NCBI GenBank assembly: GCA_964351995.1
Contig: CAYGQE010000010.1
Location: 1-64,000 of the forward strand
DNA from: SZUA-35 sp964351995
GTDB lineage: Bacteria > Actinomycetota > Acidimicrobiia > Acidimicrobiales > SZUA-35
Direction of reading: 5' to 3'
DNA: 64,000 bases
Shown: positions 18,322 through 29,953 of the stretch, piece by piece
Numbering within the stretch: position 1 is the first letter of the stretch
Layout: each line of letters begins with the position of its first letter
Translations under genes and position numbers: made by a program
The notes under the pieces: generated by a model
The model's input: only the letters and a program-made list of their open reading frames with translations
What the model was told of the DNA's origin: nothing
Database searches by the model: none

Positions 18322-19692
18322 TCACTCGGCCGCTTCGCCGAGGACTTCGGCCAGTGCCGGATGCACGAAAAGCGACTCGACCAGGTCGGTGACGGTGAGC
18401 CCTGCGGTGACGGCGAGCGCCAACACGGCAATGAGTTCGGCCGCGTGACGACCCACGATCGAGCCACCCAACACCACGCCAGTTGCGGGGTCGGAAACGA
18501 TCTTGACGAAGCCGCGGCTGTCGTTGTTGATCAGTGCCTTGGCCGACACCGAGAACGGCACCTTGGTGACCCGGATCTTGCGGCCCTCGGCAAACGCCTC
18601 GGTCTCAGCCAGACCAACGTCGGCGATCTCTGGGTCGGTGAAGATGGCCGATGCCGCCTTCTCGTAGTCGATGTGACGGTGCGGACCGGCGTGCAGCCCC
18701 ATTGCGTGCTCGGCGATCTTGCGGCCCTGCATGGATGCCACCGACGAGAGCGGCAACTTGCCTGAGATGTCACCAGCGGCATAGATGTGCTTGAGGTTGG
18801 TGGCGCAATTGTGGTCGATGTTGACGTAGCCCCATTCCGATTCGATCCCAGCTTCTTCGAGGCCGAGGTTCTCGGTGTTGGGAATCGAGCCGATGGCCAG
18901 GAGCACGTGGGAGCCCTGGATGACTCGGCCGTCGTCACACATGACCTTCACCGTGTCGCCTTCAGTCTCGAGACGCTCAGCCCTGGCGCCCATGACCAGC
19001 TTCACGCCACGGTCCATGAAGCTCTGCTCGAGCACGGCCGCCACTTCCGGGTCCTTGCCCGGCAACACCTGGTTCCGGCTGACGATGAGCACGACTTCAG
19101 ACCCGAAGGCGCTGAACATGTTCACGAACTCGACGCCAGTGACGCCGGAACCGATGACAACGAGCTTGGTTGGCAACTCGGGCGGCGGGTACGCGTGGCG
19201 TGTGGTGAGCACCCGGTTGCCATCGACCGGGGCCCAGTCAGGGACCCGAGGTCGGCTGCCCGTGGACAGCAACACCATGTCGGCATGGAGTTCTTCAGTG
19301 CCCCCATCGTTGCGGTCGACGACCACGGTGTGGGGGCCGGTGAGGCGTCCGGCGCCTTCGATGATGTTGACGCCTTGACTCTCGAGCAGTTTGCTCACCG
19401 AATTCTCGAGGCGGTTCTCGATGCTCTTGATCCGGTCGCGAAGAGCGTCGAAGTCGAGTTCGACGTCAACACGAGCCAAGCCCATGTCGAGGGCTTCCTT
19501 CATCTGGTTCATGGCGCCGCCGGTGGCGATCATGGCCTTCGACGGGATGCAATCGAGCAGGTGGGCGGCACCGCCCACGATGTCTTTCTCGATCAGCGTC
19601 ACCTCAGCACCGAAACGCGCTGCGTAGGTGGCGCAGGCAGTCCCAGCAGGACCACCACCGATGATGACGAAGTGCTTCTTCTGACCAGGCAT
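18322..19692 (-). CDS. lpdA: FAD-dependent pyridine nucleotide-disulfide oxidoreductase, LpdA/NAD(P)H-quinone reductase type
   Basis: 456 residues. FAD-binding GGGPAGTACA is at the N-terminus, NAD(P)-binding GSGVTGVEFV mid-protein, GDISGKLPLSSVA for the second FAD contact, and a dimerisation domain follows. The redox region reads GGAAHLLDCIPSK: Cys48 remains, but the partner Cys of the usual GGTCLNVGC motif is Ala43. That matches mycobacterial LpdA (GGAAVLDDCVPSK), a quinone reductase rather than a lipoamide dehydrogenase. The start MPGQKK at 19692 was chosen because upstream codons look non-coding and fall in the divergent promoter region. Confidence 0.82.
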   Translation of the reverse strand: MPGQKKHFVIIGGGPAGTACATYAARFGAEVTLIEKDIVGGAAHLLDCIPSKAMIATGGAMNQMKEALDMGLARVDVELDFDALRDRIKSIENRLENSVSKLLESQGVNIIEGAGRLTGPHTVVVDRNDGGTEELHADMVLLSTGSRPRVPDWAPVDGNRVLTTRHAYPPPELPTKLVVIGSGVTGVEFVNMFSAFGSEVVLIVSRNQVLPGKDPEVAAVLEQSFMDRGVKLVMGARAERLETEGDTVKVMCDDGRVIQGSHVLLAIGSIPNTENLGLEEAGIESEWGYVNIDHNCATNLKHIYAAGDISGKLPLSSVASMQGRKIAEHAMGLHAGPHRHIDYEKAASAIFTDPEIADVGLAETEAFAEGRKIRVTKVPFSVSAKALINNDSRGFVKIVSDPATGVVLGGSIVGRHAAELIAVLALAVTAGLTVTDLVESLFVHPALAEVLGEAAE

Positions 19693-19792
19693 AGATGGAC
19701 AGTATCGGCAGGCCCCGGAGCAATCTGACAGGGTCATTCCAAGCGACCTTTCCCACGCCGCGCTACGAAGCTCCGACTACCATTGCGTCACG

Positions 19793-20947
19793 ATGTCTCC
19801 GCGCCTCTGCTTCGACGTGTCGAACACTCTGGAGACCGCATCGCTTTCCGGCATCCAGCGAGTCACGCTCGAGCTGATCTCAGCACTGTCGGACACCGAG
19901 ACGGTGATGCTCGACGGACGCAGCGGAGACTTTCGCCCGTTGTCCGCCAGACAGCTCAAGCGGCTCGAACGCCTCAGAAGTGGTGACGTCACCCATCGAA
20001 GCATCGTCAATCGACTCGAAACCCGGGCCACCAGGTCCTCGGCACCGCTGCCCCGTCACCGCCCCTTCTCCTTCGATGCTGAAGCGGTCCTGTTCGATCT
20101 CGAGGCCAGCTGGCACGCACCCATCCAGCGGGCTGAGCTCCTCCCGCACCTCGGTGCCCACACCGCAGCGCTGATCCACGACATCCTGCCGATCACGAAC
20201 CCCGAGTGGTTCCCCCCGACATCAGTGTCCCGCTTCCGCTCGTGGTTCGACGCCCACGTGACTGCCGGGTCGGCGCTACTCGCTGTGTCTCGAGCCAGCG
20301 CCGATGCCGTGGCTGACGCCGGCGCACCGCGTCCCACCGTGATCCGCATGGGCGGCCCACCACCGAGTGCCACGACACCTGCAGCTGGGACCACCCCCGC
20401 TCGGCCCCGATCGAACCGGTCTGGCATCTTGATGATCGGCACCATCGAACCTCGCAAGGGACACGCCATCGTCCTCGATGCACTCGACCTCCTCGGCGAC
20501 GACGCTCCCGTCGTCGACGTCGTGGGTCGACCCGGGTGGGACACCGACGAACTCATCAGTCGCCTCGACCGCCACTCGCACGTTCGCTGGCATCGAGACC
20601 TCGGCGACGCCGACCTCAACACGCTGTGGTCGCTCACCGGCCTGCTCCTGCAACCCTCCCTCGGTGAAGGCTTCGGCCTCCCCGTGGCCGAAGCGCTGCA
20701 GCGAGGTGTGGCGGTTGCAAGCTCTGACATCCCGGTGATGCGGGAGGTCGGCCGGGATCAGACGTTGTTGCTCCCGCTCGATCCTGCCCAATGGGCCGAT
20801 GCGCTTTCGGCCTTCGCCACCGACCCATCTGCCTGGCCTCGGCCCCACCAGCTTGGGTGGCCGAGGTGGAGCGACAGCGCCGTCGACACCATCGAAGCGC
20901 TCCGCAGTTCAGCTGTCTGGCCCGATGCGGGTTCGGTCAGCCAGTAG
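19793..20947 (+). CDS. GT4-type glycosyltransferase
   Basis: 384 residues with a GT-B layout. The N-terminal domain begins PRLCFDVSNTLETASLSGIQRVT. The C-terminal nucleotide-sugar domain starts at SGILMIGTIEPRKGHAIVLDAL and contains the conserved acidic/glycine motif LQPSLGEGFGLPVAEALQRGVAVASSDIP. It resembles mannosyl/rhamnosyl transferases of surface polysaccharide loci; donor and acceptor are unknown. It is the first gene of a plus-strand glycan run, divergent from the lpdA-like gene. Confidence 0.88.
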   Translation: MSPRLCFDVSNTLETASLSGIQRVTLELISALSDTETVMLDGRSGDFRPLSARQLKRLERLRSGDVTHRSIVNRLETRATRSSAPLPRHRPFSFDAEAVLFDLEASWHAPIQRAELLPHLGAHTAALIHDILPITNPEWFPPTSVSRFRSWFDAHVTAGSALLAVSRASADAVADAGAPRPTVIRMGGPPPSATTPAAGTTPARPRSNRSGILMIGTIEPRKGHAIVLDALDLLGDDAPVVDVVGRPGWDTDELISRLDRHSHVRWHRDLGDADLNTLWSLTGLLLQPSLGEGFGLPVAEALQRGVAVASSDIPVMREVGRDQTLLLPLDPAQWADALSAFATDPSAWPRPHQLGWPRWSDSAVDTIEALRSSAVWPDAGSVSQ

Positions 20948-20959
20948 GGTCAGCCACCT

Positions 20960-21922
20960 GTGCAAATCGTCTATCTCTCCAATCGACCGATGGTGCTGGC
21001 CGGCACCCTCCAGGCCGTCGCCCGGTGCCAGACCTGGGTCGATCACGCCGTCGTGTGCGCTCCCGGGCATCAACACGACGAGATGCGCACGCTCGCAGAT
21101 GCGGTCTGGTCTCACCAGCTCACGCTGATCGACGAGAACGAACTGACCGGGCTCGATGCCAACGCCATGTCCGCCCTCGGCCACGTCGAACGCAACGTCA
21201 CGCTCCGCCGAGCCTTGGTCGACCGTGGCCACACCGCCGACACGTTCCTGCTGAGCGACGACGACTACCGGCCCCTCACCACGATTCCCTTCACCGACTT
21301 CATCGGTGAAGACGGCCGGCACCACGGCTACTGGTTCTACGAGTTGGCGCAGTGGCCGGGCGACCAAACGTCCTACGACCACGCCCAGATCCGCACCCTC
21401 GGCATCCTTCAACTGCTGGACATGCCCACCCTCGCGTACGGCAGCCACATGCCCCAGGTCATGACCGTGGCCGGCTGGAAACGAGCCTTTGCACTCAGCG
21501 ACAGTGTCGGCGGCGGCTCGCTCGTCGACGAATGGTCGCTGTACTTCAACATCAACATGGCCGAACGCCCGGCCGACTTCACCGAGCCCCGTGTCTTCCG
21601 CACGCTTGCATGGCCACAGTGGCCTCATCAATGGCCCTTCATGGAGCGGCCCGACCCGATCCGGTTCGAGAACCACTACCCCGAGCACGAAGCCGAAGGA
21701 GGTTTGTTCGCCGGGCTCGGTCCCGTGCGATCCACCGCCGACGCCCTCGAACGAATCGTGGCATGGCGCACCGCTGAGCTCTCGATCGCCGAGCTTCGCT
21801 TCGACCCAGACTGGCTCGACCCTTGGACCCGCGGCCAGCAATACCGCCGAGGCGCAGCGACGGCGCTTCGTGCTGCCGCGAAGGTGCGCAAGTACACGAA
21901 CTTCTCCGACTCCGACCGTTGA
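20960..21922 (+). CDS. putative GT-A-like protein of unknown function in a glycan operon
   Basis: 320 residues, GTG start 12 bases after the preceding GT stop. The N-terminus MQIVYLSNRP and a central TFLLSDDDYRPLT resemble a nucleotide-sugar-binding DxD-type motif, after which aromatic-rich segments follow (GYWFYELAQW, RTLAWPQWPHQWPFM). I do not recognise a named family. It has no signal peptide or membrane helix. Position and the DDD motif suggest a glycosyltransferase or a polymer-modifying enzyme, but this is inference. Confidence 0.65.
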   Translation: MQIVYLSNRPMVLAGTLQAVARCQTWVDHAVVCAPGHQHDEMRTLADAVWSHQLTLIDENELTGLDANAMSALGHVERNVTLRRALVDRGHTADTFLLSDDDYRPLTTIPFTDFIGEDGRHHGYWFYELAQWPGDQTSYDHAQIRTLGILQLLDMPTLAYGSHMPQVMTVAGWKRAFALSDSVGGGSLVDEWSLYFNINMAERPADFTEPRVFRTLAWPQWPHQWPFMERPDPIRFENHYPEHEAEGGLFAGLGPVRSTADALERIVAWRTAELSIAELRFDPDWLDPWTRGQQYRRGAATALRAAAKVRKYTNFSDSDR

Positions 21923-22125
21923 TGCATTCGTTCACCGGCCGGATCAAGCGTCGCCTCGTGGCTGAGGCTTGGGTCATCGATGCTGCGAAACGCCACCCTC
22001 GAAGCCGTCAGCTGCGAGGGATCATCGAACAGCAACGCAGTCGACGCATCGTCGATGAGGCGGGTTCGATCGATGCGGCACTCGATCTGATCGTCGAGCG
22101 AGCCATCGAGAAGGGTCGTTCCTAG
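21922..22125 (+). CDS. 67-residue basic helical protein
   Basis: A short ORF whose ATG overlaps the preceding stop (TGATG). It is basic (MHSFTGRIKRRLVAEAW...), predicted helical, with a glutamate/alanine-rich C-terminus. It ends two bases before the GTG of the large tandem glycosyltransferase. Tight packing on both sides supports translation. Function unknown; it could be a small accessory or scaffold for the neighbouring transferases. Confidence 0.5.
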   Translation: MHSFTGRIKRRLVAEAWVIDAAKRHPRSRQLRGIIEQQRSRRIVDEAGSIDAALDLIVERAIEKGRS

Positions 22126-22127
22126 GC

Positions 22128-24521
22128 GTGGGTCGGCCCCTGCGAATCGCCGTGGTCACTCCCCTACCAGTGTCTGGCATCGAGGGAGGCAACGAACGTC
22201 ATTGGCGATCGCTGACCGCCGCGCTGAACGACGTCGGCCACGATGCCGAACTGATCGCCGTCGTCAGCCCCGAGAACGACCTCGTCGAGGTCATGGCCTC
22301 CTACGCAATGTTCGAAGCCATGGATCTCTCGGCGTTCGACGTGGTGATCTCGGGGAAGTACCCGTCATTCATGGTGCGACACCCGAAGCACATCCGACAC
22401 CTCAACCATCCACTTCGGGGGCTTTACGAGCACTATCCGGCGGGGCTGCCCCTCGATGTACTCCCTGAGCTCGTTTCGGAAATCGATGCCTGCGGTGAGG
22501 ACGTCCAACGGCTCACGGCCTGGGCAACTGCCCAAGCCATCGAGCGCGCTGGCGACCCTGTTGTGGCCTTTCCCGGCCCATTTGCACGAGCGGTGGTGCA
22601 ACGCTTGGACATGATCGGCCGGGATCGTCTCCTCGCCGAAGCGGCGGTGTCCGACACGGTCGCCAATCGACCTGGCTATGTCGATCCGAACCGGGCGATC
22701 TCCATCATTGCGCCGCTCGGCGATCTCACAATCGAGGAACGCTCGACCGTTGCGGCGCCTGCGGCCCTGACAGACCGCCCGTTCCTCTTCACGTTCGGAC
22801 GCCTCGATCACGCCAAACGCTTCGAGCTCATCATCGCTGCCTTCCGTGTCGCACGACGGCTACCGAGTATGCGGCACGCCGAACTCGTTGTCGCTGGCGG
22901 CGGACCGCTTGCTGCTCGGTTGGAAGCGCTCGCTGGAGACGGGGTGCGCGTGGCAGGTCGCCTAGCCGATCACGAATTGACGGCTCATCTTCGCGCTGCC
23001 ACCGCTGTGGTGCTGGCGCCAGTCGACGAGGACTACGGCCTCGTGGCGGCTGAGGCCATGGCCGCCGGCACCCCCGTGATCACCACCAGCGACAGCGGCG
23101 GTATTGCCGAACAGGTCGAGCACGGGCGATCCGGTCTCGTGGTCCATCCGAAGCCTGCGCTGGTCGGTGCGGCGATGCGGTCGCTCGTCGACGACCCGGC
23201 ACGTGCGGCCACCATGGGCCGTAGCGCCGCCGACGCCGTGCGTGGCATCACCTGGCAACCCATGTTCGACCTGGTCCAGGAGGTCGCTGACGACGTCGAT
23301 CGACCGCGAGTCTTGCTGCTGTCGACCTTCCCCGCCGACCCGGTCACCAGTGGTGGTCAGCGACGGCTCCGAGGGATGGCTGCCGGTCTTCGACAGAACG
23401 GTTGGGCCCCAACCATTCTCAGCCTGACCAATCGCCTCGGCCCTGGACAGACGCGGCGACGCCGCACTGCCGACGGTGTTGTCCACGTGATGGTCGGCCG
23501 AAGTGCCGCCCATCTCGAAGCCGACTTTGCCATGTCATCACTGCTCGGAACCCCGGTCGATGACGTCGCCGCCGCTGCCCTTTGGCCAGCGACCCCGGCC
23601 TTCGAGGCCGAACTCGAGCGCCAGCTGGACGCCACCGACGTGGTCGTCCTCAGCCATCCGTTCCTGGCCATGGCCCTCCCCATTCGACCAGGGGGCCCGC
23701 CAGTTGTCTACGACAGCCACAACGTCGAGACCAGCCTCAAGGCAGCGATGTTCGATCACATCGATGGCGGAGCCTGGGTTGCCGACCTCGCTGCCGAGTG
23801 TGAAGCCGAGGCGTTCGACCGCGCCTCGCTCGTGTCAGCCACGTCGGCTGCGGACCTCGATCAGTTCGAAGCGCTCGGTCTTCTAGGTACCGATGATCTT
23901 CGTGTCGTTGCCCCGAACCCGTTGGCGCCAGAGGTCATCGCTCCGCTGACCAGCGACGAGCGCCAATCGGCGCGAGAGCGCTTCTTCCTCGATCTTGGCC
24001 GGAGTGACGATGGCCGAAAGATCGCGCTCTTCGTGGCCAGCAACCACGGTCCGAACCGGGCGGCGGCACAACGTTGCCGCGATCTCGCAGCAGCTCGACC
24101 TGACCTCCACATCGTCATCAGCGGCAGCGTTCGCTCTGGCGGTGGCGCCGCAACCGAACTTGGGCCATTCGCTGCGAGTGATCTTCGACGATTGCATGCA
24201 ATGGCCGACATCGTGCTCAACCCGGTGAGTGAGGGCTCCGGCACCAGCTTGAAGTTGATCGACGCACTCAGCCTTGGCATCCCCGTGGTGGCCACTGACG
24301 TCGGCGCTCGCGGCTTGGAAGATCCCGACCGGGTCGTCTGGATCGCAGACCCGACCACTTCTTCGCTCGGCTCCACCATTGACGGCGCTCTTGCCGACCG
24401 GGGTGCCTCGCAACGTCGCATCACCGCCGGCATCGACATCGCCACACAGGCCACGCCGTTCGAGGCAATGCGGGAACTGTCGGACCAGATGATGTTGCTC
24501 GTAGCCGGGGCGAACTCGTAG
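22128..24521 (+). CDS. tandem two-domain GT4-type glycosyltransferase
   Basis: 797 residues, GTG start. Two glycosyltransferase modules are fused. Module 1 (about 1-390) has an N-terminal domain beginning PLRIAVVTPLPVSGIEGG and a complete C-terminal donor domain (FTFGRLDHAKRFELI; EDYGLVAAEAMAAGTPV). Module 2 (about 397-797) begins RPRVLLLSTFPADPVTSGGQRRLR (GGQRRLR at 409-415). It contains VVYDSHNVETS and a donor domain with ALSLGIPVVATDVGARGLED. Module 2 is clearly related to the central part of the protein at 37525-40653. It is probably bifunctional, adding two sugars in sequence; linkages unknown. Confidence 0.86.
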   Translation: MGRPLRIAVVTPLPVSGIEGGNERHWRSLTAALNDVGHDAELIAVVSPENDLVEVMASYAMFEAMDLSAFDVVISGKYPSFMVRHPKHIRHLNHPLRGLYEHYPAGLPLDVLPELVSEIDACGEDVQRLTAWATAQAIERAGDPVVAFPGPFARAVVQRLDMIGRDRLLAEAAVSDTVANRPGYVDPNRAISIIAPLGDLTIEERSTVAAPAALTDRPFLFTFGRLDHAKRFELIIAAFRVARRLPSMRHAELVVAGGGPLAARLEALAGDGVRVAGRLADHELTAHLRAATAVVLAPVDEDYGLVAAEAMAAGTPVITTSDSGGIAEQVEHGRSGLVVHPKPALVGAAMRSLVDDPARAATMGRSAADAVRGITWQPMFDLVQEVADDVDRPRVLLLSTFPADPVTSGGQRRLRGMAAGLRQNGWAPTILSLTNRLGPGQTRRRRTADGVVHVMVGRSAAHLEADFAMSSLLGTPVDDVAAAALWPATPAFEAELERQLDATDVVVLSHPFLAMALPIRPGGPPVVYDSHNVETSLKAAMFDHIDGGAWVADLAAECEAEAFDRASLVSATSAADLDQFEALGLLGTDDLRVVAPNPLAPEVIAPLTSDERQSARERFFLDLGRSDDGRKIALFVASNHGPNRAAAQRCRDLAAARPDLHIVISGSVRSGGGAATELGPFAASDLRRLHAMADIVLNPVSEGSGTSLKLIDALSLGIPVVATDVGARGLEDPDRVVWIADPTTSSLGSTIDGALADRGASQRRITAGIDIATQATPFEAMRELSDQMMLLVAGANS

Positions 24522-24551
24522 CCACAGCCCGAAGCCCCTAACATCGGCGGG

Positions 24552-26684
<2,133 letters not shown>

Positions 26685-26742
26685 GTGCGCCTAGTCGTTC
26701 GACCCATCAAGGCGTGGGCAAAAACCCCCGATACTCACGTTC

Positions 26743-28878
26743 ATGCGCTCTCCCCAACGCCGTTCTTTCTCCGCCGCGATCGCACTCGGTACGGCAATTT
26801 CACTGCTGACCGCAGTGCCAGCAGGCGCCGCGGACGCTGACCTCACGCTCGACGCAGAGATCACCGTGCCGTTCAACAACTTCTTTCTCGGACATGCAAG
26901 GTTGTCCGAGAGCGCAAGCAGTCCGGCGTACGGCGACGTGACAGGCAACGGACAGGCCGAAATCGTGATCGGCGGCATGGACGGCCGGCTTTCGATCATG
27001 CGGCCGAACGGGAGCACCGTCACCCGGCCGACGATCGGCGCAGGCGCCATCCACTCCTCCCCCACGCTCGCCGACCTGACGGGCGACGGCGTGCTCGACA
27101 TCGTGGTTGGCACGACCAACGGCGATGTCGTCGCCATCGAGTCAAATGGCACCGAGATCTTCCGTCAGCGCACTTGCGTGACCCCGGGCAAGCCGTGCGA
27201 TGTGAACGGTTCGGTTGCCGTGGGCGACATCGACAACGATGGCAGGCCCGAGATCGTGGTCGGTGGCGGCGGTCACCACCTGCATGTCTTCGAGACCGAC
27301 GGTTCCTATGCGACCGGGTTCCCGGTCGAGACCTTCGGCACGACCCTCGCCAGTCCATCGCTCGCCGACATCGACGACGACGGTTACCCCGAGATCATCG
27401 TCGCCGTCGACATCAACTTCGGCGGCTTCTTGCCGGTCGGCTGCCAGACCTTCGGTGCATCGGTTCGGGCCTACGAACACACCGGTGCCGCCAAGTGGCA
27501 TCACTGTGTGCCGGGCGAGATCATCACGGCGAGCCCGGCCGTCGCTGACATCGACAACGATGGCAAGCTGGAAGTGGCGATCGGGTCGGGCATGTACTTC
27601 AACTCGCTCGGCGAGCCAAAGCGCCCCAGCCAGTTGGTTCGCGTCCTCGACGCGACAAACGGTCGACTCCAGCCTGGCTGGCCCGTCGACACCGGTGCCA
27701 TCACCATCGTGACGCCCGCTGTCGGCAACATCGATGATGATCCGGAACTCGAACTCGTGGTCACCACTGATGATGGCTGGATCAAGGCCTACGAGCACGA
27801 CGGCTCCGCCAAGTGGAGCCAGTGCGGTCTCTTCGAAGGCAACCCGGGCGAACCCAACCCCTTCACCTGCCCCTACACACCGTTCAACGCACTCGGCTCG
27901 CCCGCTTCGATCGCTGACGTCGACAACGATGGCGAGCAAGAAGTCGTGGTGTTCATGCACACCGACGTCATCGTCATGAACGGTACCGACGGTCGACCCG
28001 AGGCCAAGCTCTTCACCGAGGGACGCTACGTCTCACGGGCCCAGCCCACCATCGTGGAGCACAACGGTGAGGCGACCATCCTCGTCCAACAGCTGCACGA
28101 ATTCGGCGGCAACGGGCCATCCAATCAGGACAAGCTCGTCATCTCCATGATCGGTACGGGCACGCCGCTCGGCGCCGCCGACTGGCCGATGTTCGCCAAC
28201 AACCACCAACGCACGGGGGCAACGCAGTCTTCATGGGCCGGTGCCTCATGGATCGAACCGTGGTTGAAGGCGCTCTACTCCGATCTGCTCCAACGCAACG
28301 CCGACCAGGGTGGCATCGACTACTGGACCGGACGGCTCGGAAGCGACATGAGCACTCACGACGTTGCCACCGCCTTCGCCACCAGTGATGAATGGCTCGG
28401 TGTGGTCATCGACGGCCTCTACGAGGACATCCTCGGTCGAGGTCCGGATGCTGGCGGTCGTGCCTTCTGGATCAGCCAGCTGCAAGCCGGTGTGCCTGCG
28501 CCGCAGGTCGTTTCGAGCTTCTTTGCATCTGACGAATACTTCGCATCGGTCGGGGGCACCAACCCGCGGTTCGTCGACGCCCTCTATGCCGGAGTGCTGC
28601 GGCGCTCGCCAGATGGCAGCGGCCGAGCGTTCTGGGTTGACGAGCTCGACCGAGGGGCACCTCGCGGCATTCTGTCGACACGGGTCTTCCGTTCCTACGA
28701 GTCCGGCGGACTGCGGGTCGATGGCCTCTACGACCGGCTGTTGAATCGGGCGCCCGACGGCGGCGGCCGCGATCACTGGGCCACGTACCTGACCACCGGC
28801 GACGAAGTGGCGCTTGCTGCCCAGATCGTCAGCAGCCCCGAATACATCGATATCGCAGAGCAACGTTTCGGCGGCTGA
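26743..28878 (+). CDS. secreted FG-GAP/VCBS beta-propeller protein with four C-terminal DUF4214 units
   Basis: 711 residues. The signal peptide is about 1-30 (cleavage near VPAGAADA). At least seven FG-GAP/VCBS-like repeats with calcium-type loops follow: DVTGNGQAEIVIGG, DLTGDGVLDIVVG, DIDNDGRPEIVVGG, DIDDDGYPEIIVA, DIDNDGKLEVAIG, NIDDDPELELVV and DVDNDGEQEVVVF. The last ~200 residues form four DUF4214 units (LGRGPDAGGRAFW, LRRSPDGSGRAFW and LNRAPDGGGRDHW mark three). It is extracellular; role unknown, possibly adhesion or surface display. It separates mutB from meaB, an unexpected position. Confidence 0.88.
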   Translation: MRSPQRRSFSAAIALGTAISLLTAVPAGAADADLTLDAEITVPFNNFFLGHARLSESASSPAYGDVTGNGQAEIVIGGMDGRLSIMRPNGSTVTRPTIGAGAIHSSPTLADLTGDGVLDIVVGTTNGDVVAIESNGTEIFRQRTCVTPGKPCDVNGSVAVGDIDNDGRPEIVVGGGGHHLHVFETDGSYATGFPVETFGTTLASPSLADIDDDGYPEIIVAVDINFGGFLPVGCQTFGASVRAYEHTGAAKWHHCVPGEIITASPAVADIDNDGKLEVAIGSGMYFNSLGEPKRPSQLVRVLDATNGRLQPGWPVDTGAITIVTPAVGNIDDDPELELVVTTDDGWIKAYEHDGSAKWSQCGLFEGNPGEPNPFTCPYTPFNALGSPASIADVDNDGEQEVVVFMHTDVIVMNGTDGRPEAKLFTEGRYVSRAQPTIVEHNGEATILVQQLHEFGGNGPSNQDKLVISMIGTGTPLGAADWPMFANNHQRTGATQSSWAGASWIEPWLKALYSDLLQRNADQGGIDYWTGRLGSDMSTHDVATAFATSDEWLGVVIDGLYEDILGRGPDAGGRAFWISQLQAGVPAPQVVSSFFASDEYFASVGGTNPRFVDALYAGVLRRSPDGSGRAFWVDELDRGAPRGILSTRVFRSYESGGLRVDGLYDRLLNRAPDGGGRDHWATYLTTGDEVALAAQIVSSPEYIDIAEQRFGG

Positions 28879-28905
28879 TCGGAACGAGAAGCCCGATCGG
28901 AACGA
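28877..28905. repeat. short tandem direct repeat after the FG-GAP gene
   Basis: GATCGGAACGA occurs at 28877-28887 and 28895-28905, an 18-base period that includes the stop codon of the FG-GAP gene. This 85-base gap before meaB holds no other visible signal. It may be chance. Confidence 0.3.
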
Positions 28906-28963
28906 CAGGACGCGACTCCAGGCCATGTCGCTCAACGAGCTGGACGCTTTCTAGCATGGAGCC

Positions 28964-29953
28964 GTGGATCCACTAGCCGAGGGTATTGCCGAGCACCACC
29001 GACCATCCTTGGCCCGTGCGATCACTCTCGTCGAGTCCAGTCGTCTCGACCACCGTCAACGGGCCGCAACGATCATCGACGAACTCAGGCCGCTCGGGCG
29101 TACGTCGCTTCGAGTTGGCATCTCGGGAACGCCAGGTGTTGGCAAGAGCACGTTCATCGAAGCCGTTGGCTCGACCGTGATCGGAAGTGGTGCCCGACTC
29201 GCCGTGTTGGCGATCGACCCGTCGTCCGCAGCGACGGGCGGGTCGATCCTCGGGGACAAGACCCGCATGGCGAGCCTGGCACAACGGACGGAAGCGTTCA
29301 TCCGGCCTTCGCCCACCTCAGGTGTGCTGGGCGGTGTTGCTTCCAAGACCGCTGATGCCATCCAGCTGTGTGAAGCCGCAGGCTTCGATGTCGTGTTCGT
29401 GGAAACGGTAGGGGTCGGCCAGTCCGAGACCATGGTCGCTGACATGTCCGACGTCTTTGTGCTGCTCGTGGCCCCCGGAGGCGGTGACGACCTCCAAGGC
29501 ATCAAGCGAGGCGTCATGGAGTTGACCGACATCGTCGTGGTCAACAAGGCCGATGGAGACAACCGAGATGCCGCACTTCGGACCGCCAACGACTATCGGA
29601 ACGCCCTCCACATGGTTCGCCCCAAGCGGTCGGATCTACCGACGTTGGTCGTCACCTCCACCTCCCAAGAACCGTCTGCAGTGGCATCCGTGTGGGACGA
29701 AATCGTCGAATTCCATCGCCGCCTCAGCGAACTCGGTCATCTGCGGTCGGAACGCCGGAGGCAGCATCAGCAGGCATTGAATCGCGAGATCGACCGCCTC
29801 ACCCTCGCTGAACTCGCCGGCGATCCGGCCCTGGCCTATGTCCGTCGACAGCTCGAGGAGCGCGTGGCGTCTGGTGAGTTGGCCAGCAGTCGCGCTGCTC
29901 TGAACTACTTGTCGGTCCTCCAAACCCGATTGACTCCCGAAAGCCACTCATGA
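28964..29953 (+). CDS. meaB: methylmalonyl-CoA mutase-associated GTPase MeaB (ArgK family)
   Basis: 329 residues, GTG start. The P-loop GTPGVGKS is at 55-62. Switch-like FVETVGVGQSE and a base-specificity motif in VVNKADGDN follow, as does the C-terminal dimerisation arm with many charged residues. MeaB proteins load and protect adenosylcobalamin on methylmalonyl-CoA mutase. Co-direction with mutB, two genes upstream, supports this. The stop overlaps the FkbM methyltransferase start by 4 bases. Confidence 0.93.
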   Translation: MDPLAEGIAEHHRPSLARAITLVESSRLDHRQRAATIIDELRPLGRTSLRVGISGTPGVGKSTFIEAVGSTVIGSGARLAVLAIDPSSAATGGSILGDKTRMASLAQRTEAFIRPSPTSGVLGGVASKTADAIQLCEAAGFDVVFVETVGVGQSETMVADMSDVFVLLVAPGGGDDLQGIKRGVMELTDIVVVNKADGDNRDAALRTANDYRNALHMVRPKRSDLPTLVVTSTSQEPSAVASVWDEIVEFHRRLSELGHLRSERRRQHQQALNREIDRLTLAELAGDPALAYVRRQLEERVASGELASSRAALNYLSVLQTRLTPESHS

